Origin: Gadus chalcogrammus
Lineage: Eukaryota; Chordata; Actinopteri; Gadiformes; Gadidae
Assembly (NCBI RefSeq): GCF_026213295.1
Contig: NC_079419.1
Location: 28,825,139 to 28,889,138 of the forward strand
DNA length: 64,000 bases
Direction: 5' to 3'
Part shown: positions 56,707 through 64,000 of the stretch, piece after piece
How the letters are laid out: every line of letters starts with the position of its first letter
Position numbering within the stretch: position 1 is the first letter of the stretch
The notes under the pieces: generated by a model
What the model saw: the letters and a program-made list of their open reading frames with translations, nothing else
Told to the model about the DNA's origin: nothing
Database searches by the model: none
Position numbers and translations under genes: made by a program

Positions 56707-57933
56707 ATCCCCCTCAAGTCGTCGCAAGACGACTTTTACTCATTAGGGATACGAGGGATAGGACTCCAGCGCGGGACTATCGTTATAACACTTTTAGAAG
56801 TAACAGAAAGAAGGCAAAACAATCATAAAAACAAACAACCATGAGTATGGGACTAAAATAAGTCGCTGGACCGGGTGTATGGGGAAACCACGTGGGAGAA
56901 ACGCCACCCATGCTTCAGACATGGGTATGCCATACACACCCCACCTAGGGGGTGGCATCCACCCCGGCCTTACATCGCGAACAGACGATACCAAGTAAAG
57001 TGGCAGCAGGTAATACACAAAAACAAACATATCACAAGCATACAATAATACAAAAAACAAATAACAACAACCAACAACAAAACTAACACCAAACCCTAAT
57101 AATAACAACGAAATACTACAATAAAACAAACAGTAAACAATAAACAAAAATGCAACAATCACACAAATACCACACCATAACAATCACAGGAAAGAAATGC
57201 AACCTATAAAACGTGTCCCTAAATAATAGTAATAATAATAGAAAGATATGAGGTAGATAACGAATGGCAATCCCCCTCAAGCCATCCCTAGATGACCACA
57301 CACTAAGGATGTGAGGAGGAGTTAGCTGGTCGTGTAACAATAAGCAATCACACGCATGGGGTATCCAGGGTAGGCACGGGGCACGGGAACAACTGAAACC
57401 ACGGAATAGTCCTGAGCGTCATCACGGGCAGGTGGTCGCAAGGCGCCACCTGAGCATTAGACCCTTTTATTCAACTGCGCTCAGGACCTCATCTGATAAA
57501 CGGGCAATCAAGGCCCCTGGAATCTCGCCCGTGTGTATCCCCGAGCTCCATCTAGTGGGACAGCGATATAAACAACAACATTTACGTTCCCGGCGTCGGT
57601 TGCGTAGACGCGGGCATAGATATGGGAGCGGCTGAAAACAGTGAAGCGTACAGAAGCGAATACAGCCAGGGGCGCCCTCAAGCCTTAAGGGAACGGGCCG
57701 CAGCCCCTGGTGCCGGAACGCAGATCCCTGGTCCGGGCGACGTGGGTGCATCAGGTGGGAGGGGGGTGGTGCCGTTGGCGGGGACGGGAATGCGGGAATG
57801 GGGCAGCCCACCTGGAGAGGTTACTAGCACGTCACAGGCGGGGGGGGAAAAAAGGGGGTGTCGTGGTGGGGTTTCAGCATACGGTGGTGGAAACAGGACG
57901 CCGGGGCCGTGCACCTGGAGAGGCCACTAGCAC
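56707..57933 (-). other. Region between env and LTR with two purine tracts
   Basis: Two similar sequences, complements of ATCCCCCTCAAGTC (56709) and ATCCCCCTCAAGCC (57269), give GAGGGGGAT-type purine tracts on the minus strand. Between them the minus strand is open for 129 codons (57183-56794) and very hydrophobic in its first half; this reflects A/C-rich sequence and is not matched to any known accessory gene. The rest (57300-57930) is GC-rich with shadow frames only. Confidence 0.5.
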
Positions 57934-58452
57934 TCACGGGTAGATGTCCGGCTCGGCGAAGACACAGTCGAGCTCGTACTCAAAGTCAGGGGTTGCAGGG
58001 CGAGGGAGGCCATACTCACAGTCAAAGTCTGCAGGCACTGTTTGGTCGTCCAGGGGAAGCTCGTCCAGGCAATCCAGAAGGGGCATGAGGGGGGCTGCTT
58101 CGGAGTAGGGAGGGGGCTGTTGTTTCTCCTTTTCGAGGGCCGTGGTGATGAGGCGTGAGCAGAGGGTGCGGGCACAGGGGATGCAGCAACACCCGCAGCA
58201 GACCACAATCCCGACGAAGCAGGCCAGGGATGTCAGGACGGCCATGAGAAGGCCCTTCCACTTGCCGAACATGTCGGTCATCCATTTCTCCATGGGGTTG
58301 TCGATCCCAGAGTCCTCTGCCATCTGGACGGAAAGAGCTCGAAGGCCGGCCAGGGCCCTTGTCACTGACCCGTCAGGGGCCGTGTTGTTGGGAATGAAGG
58401 TGCAGCACTGAGCCCCAAACATCGAACAGACCCCCCCTTTCTCGGCTAACAC
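57934..58452 (-). pseudogene. env: ERV env: transmembrane subunit, C-terminal part
   Basis: A 172-codon minus-strand frame. It opens with an immunosuppressive-type segment leading into CSMFGAQCC (CX6CC, residues 9-17), the motif through which gamma-type TM binds the surface subunit by disulfide. The membrane span is at residues about 65-95 (LLMAVLTSLACFVGIVVCCG), followed by a Cys-rich juxtamembrane stretch and a tail of about 70 residues with PPPYSEAAPL. The frame overlaps the preceding env frame by a few bases, showing a one-base break just before this segment. Membrane fusion was its ancestral role. Confidence 0.85.
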
Positions 58453-59150
58453 ATGTCTAGGGCTAGACGGTTTTGATACGCCATTAGAGAGGTGGCGGCC
58501 AGTTGTGAGGCCAAGCCTTCTACCGCGTCGCGAGTCAGGTTGGATAGGCGCTGGACGTTGTAGTGAATGTAATTAATGCGATCTACGTTTTTGTTGGGGG
58601 TGATTGGAAATATGGCAGAGATAAGGGGTAGTGTCTCGAAACCCGCGGCGATCTGATCTGCTAACTTAAACTGGTTCGGAACGCCCCGGGGAATGCCTAT
58701 GCTATCCATGTACGTGGGGGTGTTCTTGGTTAGGTCAAAGTGGTCGGTGAGAGCGGAGTCGCGGCGGTGTCGAGAGGTAGTTTGGTTATCGGGCCCGGGC
58801 AAACCCCGGGTAAAGAGCGTGACGGGCATAAGTAGGCGCACTATAATGCAGGTTCCGGACCATTGTGCCGGGAGTGTAAGTCTAAGGGTGAATTTGTCAC
58901 AGGACCAGAATAGGTCTTGGCGTCCTAGGCCCGGTTCGGTCATGTTGGGCCAAAGCGTAACGTTCGTGATGGAGTGGCACCACGATGGTGGTACCGCCCC
59001 AACATTTACCGCTCCGGCCCTGGTGATGCAAGAGTGGGTGTACTCCCCAGGGGAGTACACCGGGGGAATTGAGTCGTTAAGGCCGGGTGGAAACAGAGAG
59101 CTAAGGAGGCCGCAGCCGGCCGGTTCGGGGGTAACAAACAGAGCTAACAT
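58446..59150 (-). pseudogene. env: ERV env: SU C-terminus and TM N-terminus
   Basis: A 234-codon frame. A basic furin-type site (SRHRRD) at residues about 126-131 separates the surface and transmembrane parts, and N-x-S/T sites lie upstream. The downstream part has heptad-like hydrophobics (INYIHYNVQRLSNLTRDAVE) of the fusion core. No strongly hydrophobic fusion peptide directly follows the cleavage site; the nearest hydrophobic stretch is about 45 residues later. The frame ends at the break joining it to the 57934-58452 frame. Confidence 0.8.
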
Positions 59151-60289
59151 GCAGTGAGAACCGATGGGGTCGCTGGTAAAATCGAACAGTACTGGGGTTC
59201 GAGATTAGATGGGGGGCGAGCTGACGCACAGGCTACGCAGTCGGACAGCCCCTGGAATCGGACCGTAGCAGCAATCCAGCTAAGCCATGCATTATCGTCT
59301 GCGTAGCCGGTCGCGAGTGCGATGGAATCGTGGGTGGGGAGTCGCCCCACGGAATTTAAATCAAAATCGTGACCGGGCCGTCGCGAAGTCATTATGGGTC
59401 GGACGGGGGGTTTAGGAGTTGTCGTGTTGGCCCTGGAGGCTGGTGCGGTGGGTGTGGTGGGGGCCTTTCTGAAATTTATTTTCAACAAAGCCGTCGTGTC
59501 CGTGCCGGATTGGGACACCCCGAACACGAAATAGGCAGAGTCAGTATTTACACCGCACGCCCGAGTCGACCCTAATGTGGGGTTGCCCCATCCTTGGTAC
59601 GGGTTGCTGGTAATGTTCCTGAGGGTTAAGGGTGATTCTGCCGTTGCCTCCCGAGAGGAAGCCCTTCGCCTGTAGTGCGGCCGTCGCGTCAGGCCTGTGG
59701 AGAGTCTGAGAGCGATTAGTCACATAGAACCCCTGGTGCCTCCCTGTCATCCATAGTACATTTCCCCATCCTCGACACCAGCTCTGGCTGTTGTCCGGGG
59801 ACGTCCTTACCCCGTTGCCCTGGACTCCCGCGAAGGAACCCTTGGGAGCATCGCAGATGTATGCATCGTACTTCTCCCAGGCTGCGGGTCCGCCTACGCA
59901 CGAACGACGTCGCATAGGAGGAAGGTATAGGCGGCGCTGGAACCATAAGTATAGGTTAGGGATAGCCCACCGTATTTGTTGAGGCAGGGGTCGCTGGGGG
60001 ATTTGGCGGCTTGCAGGGGTGTCTGTCTCCTGCGGCGGTGTGGACTCTGGGTTGGGGGTCCCGATGAGGGTTGTGTCGTCGTAGACGGGGGCTTGATGGT
60101 GGGGGACCTCCCCGGGATGGCCGTATGGAAGTCCACTCCCCACAGGATGAAGAAACCCATCATGGCCCCGGTTATTCCTACCATGCCGATGATGCAACGT
60201 CTATTGGTCCGGGCCTCCTGCGGCGTACAGTGTGGCCTCATGGTGCAGCCGGGCGAGGTCGCGTTGAACGGTAGCCAAGGTGCGGTCAT
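59144..60289 (-). pseudogene. env: ERV env: surface subunit, N-terminal and middle parts
   Basis: Pieces in three frames (60289-59894, 60197-59541, 59527-59144). The first contains a long hydrophobic segment (IIGMVGITGAMMGFFILWGV) about 30 residues in, which fits a leader/signal anchor. The middle pieces are Cys-containing. The start overlaps the end of the integrase region, as env does in gammaretroviruses. At least two frame breaks fall in this stretch. Receptor specificity cannot be inferred. Confidence 0.65.
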
Positions 60290-60987
60290 GCGGGTTGTCG
60301 GCCTTGCGGGTGGTAGACAGATGGTGCCAGCGGGCGCCGCTCCTTCCTGAAAGGGAGACAGAGAAGGGGGTGGCCAGAAGTACCTTATAGGGGCCTTCCC
60401 ACCGTGGCTGAAGGCATTGTCTCTTGTGGACCCTGACCCAGACCCAATCCCCGGGATTAACGAGGACGGGGTTGGGATCTGCGGGGGTCGGGAGGGAGGT
60501 GACCTGTGTGTACAAGGCTCGGGAGGCGAGAGTCAGGGCCTGTACATATTCTAAGAGGGCTTCATCATAATGGTCTAGTACCGGGCCCCTGGGGGAGAAT
60601 GTGGCCCGGGCATGGGCCTGCCTGTCACTAACTCGAAGGGGCTAAGCCCGCACCGGGAGCTAGGATGGAGCGCACGCTGAACAACGCCAATGGGAGAGCC
60701 TCGATCCAGCTCATCTTTTTCTTAGAGGCGTAGCCCGCTAGCTCTTCCTGCAGCAATTGTTGCTGCTGGGGACCTGTGTCCCCAGGGTGAACTGCCTTCG
60801 CGATCACGCTTTTGAGAGTCCGGTTCGCCCTTTCCACCAGTCCCTGGCTCTGGGGATGGTAGACGGAGCCAAACCGGTGTGCTATTCCTAACGCGGCCTC
60901 TACCTCCTGCAATTTGGCGTTAGAGAAATGGGACCCGTTGTCTGAGGCAGAGTAGCTTGGGGTAGCCCCAACGGGGAATGATGTCAT
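60201..60987 (-). pseudogene. pol: ERV integrase, catalytic C-half and C-terminal domain
   Basis: Frame 60987-60628 carries [10 protein letters not shown] (second catalytic Asp) and [20 protein letters not shown] (catalytic Glu). Frame 60515-60201 has PGDWVWVRVHKRQCLQPRWE then GPYKVLL, the SH3-like C-terminal domain typical of MLV-like integrases. The frame break at about 60960 separates it from the RNase H/integrase frame, and another lies between 60628 and 60515. It overlaps env at its end. Confidence 0.85.
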
Positions 60988-62272
60988 TTAGCAAAATTTT
61001 GACCACGGACGCGCTGTCTTCACGTTTGGTGGGGAAGGCCTCTACCCATTTGGTAAATCTATCGACGATCACCAGGAGGTAGCGTTTCCCCTGGGCGCGG
61101 TTGTCCGGCCCCATGTCGGTATAGTCTATGTAGAGTTCTTGGAAGGGTAGTTGGGGAACTGGGAAAACTCCTCTGGGGGGTTTGTGGGCTGGGCGTGGGT
61201 TGTGTATTTGGCAGGCGTGACAGTCTTTGATCACTTCCTGGATGCTGGCTTTCATTTCAGGGTGCCACCAGTCTCGCCGGATTGTCTCCATTGTTGCGTT
61301 GGTGCCCTGGTGGGTGCGGGAGTGGTGTGACCGAGCCATGAGAGAGAGAGCTCGGGAGCTGAGTGCCGGTTTGCCATCTGAGTAGCGGTAGATTTCGGAT
61401 TCGTCCTGAGTGCATCCTCGTGCGATCCAGCAGCTCTTCTCATAAGGACCGGCGTGTTCTTGCATCTCGCCAAGGTATATCAGGAGGTCGCTCATGCTCC
61501 TCGGGTATGGCTCCCCGTCTAGGGGGTCCAGTAGGGAAAGGACTAGCGGCGGTGTGTAGCCCCCCGCCTTCTTGGCGGCGGCATCGGCGGCGTTGTTACC
61601 GCGGGTGATCAGGGAGTCTCCTTTTGTGTGGCCCTGGCACTTGATGATGGCCACAGACTCTGGTAGCTGGATGGCGAGGAGTAGGCGGACGACGAGGTCC
61701 CTGTGCTTCAGGGGCGCCCCTGTAGAGGTCAGCATACCCCGCCTTTCTGCTTGGGAAGCGTTGAGATGGCAGAGCTCGTACACGTAGTTGCTGTCGGTGT
61801 AAATGTCGAGGCTTAGGCCCTTCGCGGCTTCGAGGGCTACGACCATGGCCGTGAGTTCAGCCCTTTGGGCCGAGGGATACTCCGGGAGTATCCCCGAGTG
61901 TCTGGTGTGGCAGACCCCTGTCGGCCCTTGTTCCACCACCGCCCAAGAGGCGATGTTGGTCCCCAGGGCATCTTTGTAGCAGCAGCCGTCGGTGTACCAC
62001 ACTGTTTTGGGTGTTTCTAGGGGCGACCCTTGGAGGTCTGGCCGTGCTCGGAGTTCCGACAGGATGCGAGGCGTGCAGTTGTGGGGGGTGCCGTCCGTGT
62101 CTGCGGGATACTCTCCGGTCATATTCACTCCTTTCGTCGAGTAGCTCACCGAGGGATCTGTCAGGGCCTCGGTCAACCGGATCTGGGTGATGGCGGCCGA
62201 CAGGGTGAAGAGCGAGCTCTCCACCGCAGCCTTAACTCCGTGGGTGGTGTGCACCACCGTGGGGTTGTTCAT
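60920..62272 (-). pseudogene. pol: ERV RNase H and integrase N-half (450 codons)
   Basis: The longest intact frame of the provirus. RNase H: VWYTDGCCYK (Asp95), SAQRAELTAMVVALEAA (Glu139), DIYTDSNYVYEL (Asp160) and GNNAADAAAKK (Asp230), so all four metal-binding acids are present. Integrase zinc finger: HHSRTHQGTN ... DCHACQ. First catalytic Asp in ELYIDYTDMG, followed by LLVIVDRFTKWVEAFPTKRE. It ends at a frameshift just before the second catalytic Asp. The frame being open for 450 codons suggests limited age compared with the rest. Confidence 0.88.
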
Positions 62273-62421
62273 GGTGAGGAACTGTGTCTTTCGTAGGGCG
62301 ATTGGCGATGGCCATGAGATGTCTGGCGCAGTGAGGGAGTCCTAGGCCCGGAGTGGGTAGGGCCGAGCTGTGGTAGTGGAGGATCCTTCGGGTGCCTGCT
62401 TTGCCTGCCAGAGGGTGGCCG

Positions 62422-63478
62422 CTACATTTCCGTTCCTCTGTGTGACGTCCAGATGGAGGGGGTCGTATAGTCGGGGGCTTGGAGGGCGGCGGCTGAGTGG
62501 AGGGCCTGCTTCAGCTGATGGAAGGGCGGTGTCTTTTCCTGGGTCCCATTCCAGCGGAGCTCGTAGGTGTCGGGCCCCGGCTGTGGTGACCATCTGGCGG
62601 AGTTTCGGACGTTCGTTCTGTGAATTCCGGGAGGTACTGGCGGCTGTAATTGCACAGGCCCAGGAAGGCCAACATTTGCTGAACCGTGGCGGGTTTTGGG
62701 TAATTCAGGATGGTTTCTCGGGTGTCCTGGGTTATGTCTCTGGTGTCTCCTCCGATTAACCTCCCCAGGAATTTCACCGTAGGGCCGCACAGCCTGTAGT
62801 TTGGGCCGCTTGACCTTGTACCCTGCTTTCCCTAGGGTCTCGAGCAGGATCTTGGTGGCGTTCACACAGGCTTGTCTGGTAGGCGCGGCGAGCAGGATGT
62901 CGTCTACATATTGGACCATAACCACTCCGTCGGGAAGTACAGTGTCTTTGAGGTCCTTCCGCACACAGTCGTTGATATGGTGGGGGTCGATCGGTACCCC
63001 TGTGGCATTCGGGTGTAGGTGAGTTTTTCTCCCCTCCAGGTAAAAGAGAAGATGTCTTGTGAGTCTTTGTCCAGGGGGATGCAGAAAAAGGCGTTGGCCA
63101 GGTCTATTGCAGAGAACCATAGGTGGTCGGGGTTAACCACGTGGAGCGCCACCTGCGGGTTTGGCACCCTTCGGGGGGTCCTTCCGTGGCGTCGTTACTA
63201 GACGGAGATCATGGGCCATCCTCCACGTGAGTCCGTCCGCCTTCTTTACTGGGAGAATCGGGGTGTTCCAAAGGACTGAGAGGGTCGGAGGACTCCTGCC
63301 TTTTGAGGTCCCTGTATGTGGCTGCGATCCCTACTTCTGCCTCGGGTCTGACCTTGTACTGGGGCTGGTGTATCGGGGTTTGATCGGGTTTGAGAGGTAT
63401 TCGGATGTTGTGCTGGGGGGTAAACCCCATGTCGTAGGCGCCGGTGGCCCAGAGCTTCTGAGGGAGGTCGTCTAGCAT
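62422..63478 (-). pseudogene. pol: ERV reverse transcriptase, three frames
   Basis: The frame 63478-63209 holds the start of RT (PLKPDQTPIHQPQYKVRPEA). The frame 63167-62904 has WFSAIDLANAFFCIPLDKDS (first catalytic Asp region) and LTYTRMPQGY. The frame 63120-62422 has VQYVDDILLAAPT with the YVDD box, and 62777-62511 has TVQQMLAFLGLCNYSRQYLP (thumb/connection). The switches between frames near 63165, 62960 and 62790 show at least three indels. YVDD is typical of gamma- and epsilon-like retroviruses. Confidence 0.87.
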
Positions 63479-63916
63479 GTTCTTTACGTCGGGGTCTTCG
63501 GCGTCCAGGGGGCTGGGGGTGTTGACATCCTCGGGGGCGAGCGGTCGGTCCGCGCTCCACTCGTTCTGCCACCCCCCAGGAGGCCGTCCGGGGAAAGGAG
63601 ATTCGGATCAAGCCTGTGCCAGGGGCTATGTGTATGTGTGGGTTATCGGTGAGGGCCCACTCTCGTACTTGAGCCGCTCGGCAGACCATGGGCCCCAGCT
63701 TCATGGCCGTGTGGTGCCTGGCCACTGCCAGGGTCACGTGTGGTCGGGACTCGGGTTTGAGACGGTACCAGTATTGTTGATCTGGGGTGAGAAGGGTGGG
63801 GGCCGCCACCCCCTCAGGTCCGATGTACATTTCTTCATAGAAGCACTTCTGGCCGGTTCCCTCCATTGTGCGTCTCCATTGTTCGTCGTAGCTTTCGTCT
63901 GGGTCACGAAGGACAT
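63246..63916 (-). pseudogene. pol: ERV Pol region upstream of RT
   Basis: The minus-strand frame 63866-63246 begins near a MEGTGQKCFYEEMYIG segment and contains RPHVTLAVARHHTAMKLGPM. It is Pol-like by position between the missing gag/protease and RT. I cannot assign a catalytic protease motif in the visible part. The frame drifts out of coding near 63590. Confidence 0.5.
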
Positions 63917-64000
63917 TAAGGGTCGTGTGGAGGGGGTCGTGCGGTGGGGAGGAGTCCCCCTGTTGATGGATCCAGGGGGCCCACTCTCGATACGTTTCTT

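Larger units (their letters stand above)
55960..64000 (-). mobile_element. Endogenous retrovirus, gamma-type, truncated by window end
   Basis: Read on the minus strand: a region before RT, RT, RNase H, integrase with an MLV-like C-terminus, env, and a 3' LTR. A YVDD polymerase box, a DDE integrase with a TDMG/VDRFTKWVEAF block and a TM subunit with CX6CC place it with gamma-like fish retroviruses. Every gene is broken by frameshifts, so it is a fossil. Gag, the primer-binding site and the 5' LTR lie beyond base 64000. Base composition (GC-rich, many G runs on +) differs from the AT-rich neighbourhood, as expected for an insertion. Confidence 0.9.

Noticed and set aside
57467..58411. Overlapping Pro/Gly/Arg-rich frames on both strands
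   Set aside because: GC-rich shadow frames around env without domain similarity.

Overview
The window looks like teleost fish genomic DNA made almost entirely of nested transposable elements, simple repeats and foldback structures. No conventional single-copy host gene with flanking synteny is visible. The evidence is the L2/CR1-clade LINEs, several hAT families with 8-bp target duplications, a Harbinger element with a Myb/SANT partner, long (TG)n/(CA)n tracts, and two gene types that, as far as I know, are multiplied in fish (a SAMD3-like protein and zinc-finger/Tnp2-like transposases). The species cannot be named from sequence alone.

Layout. 1-5800: a minus-strand LINE with an SGNH-esterase ORF1 and an endonuclease/RT ORF2, broken by two hAT insertions (1038-1618 and 3632-4716). 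6468-9237: hAT remnants, including a TTF/ZMYM1-like transposase N-terminus, plus a complete non-autonomous hAT. 9240-15840: mostly non-coding, with a minisatellite, two inverted-repeat elements and a tRNA-like segment. 15847-19881: a degenerate Harbinger element with a Myb/SANT partner on +, a HARBI1-like transposase start on -, and a roughly 620-bp segment triplicated upstream of that transposase. 19926-20058: a MADF-domain exon. 20200-34600: large foldback units built from CCGTACGG arrays, a 34-bp palindrome and dinucleotide tracts. A very young Ty3/gypsy element (25732-32372) sits inside one unit, and a sister copy keeps the empty site.

35701-43175 is the most gene-like part. A C2H2 zinc-finger/Tnp2-like transposase with a one-base frameshift is followed, on the same strand, by an intact five-exon SAMD3-like gene whose introns are all phase 0. 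The original transposase stop and the SAMD3-like ATG would be only about 80 bp apart without a hAT insertion (38335-40171), so the two probably form one transposon-borne or transposon-derived unit. 43684-45745: a hairpin element and a 141-bp satellite that reverses orientation. 47530-49673: two correctly spliced exons of a DUF4806 protein on -. 50030-53927: a plus-strand L2 with repeated 5' monomers. 54420-55118: another Tnp2/DUF4218-like transposase fragment on -. It lies upstream of the DUF4806 exons in their orientation, a second transposase-plus-accessory pairing.

55960-64000: a minus-strand, gamma-type endogenous retrovirus, heavily frameshifted. Pol (from the region before RT to the integrase C-terminus), Env (with a CX6CC transmembrane subunit) and one LTR are in the window. 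Gag and the other LTR lie beyond base 64000.
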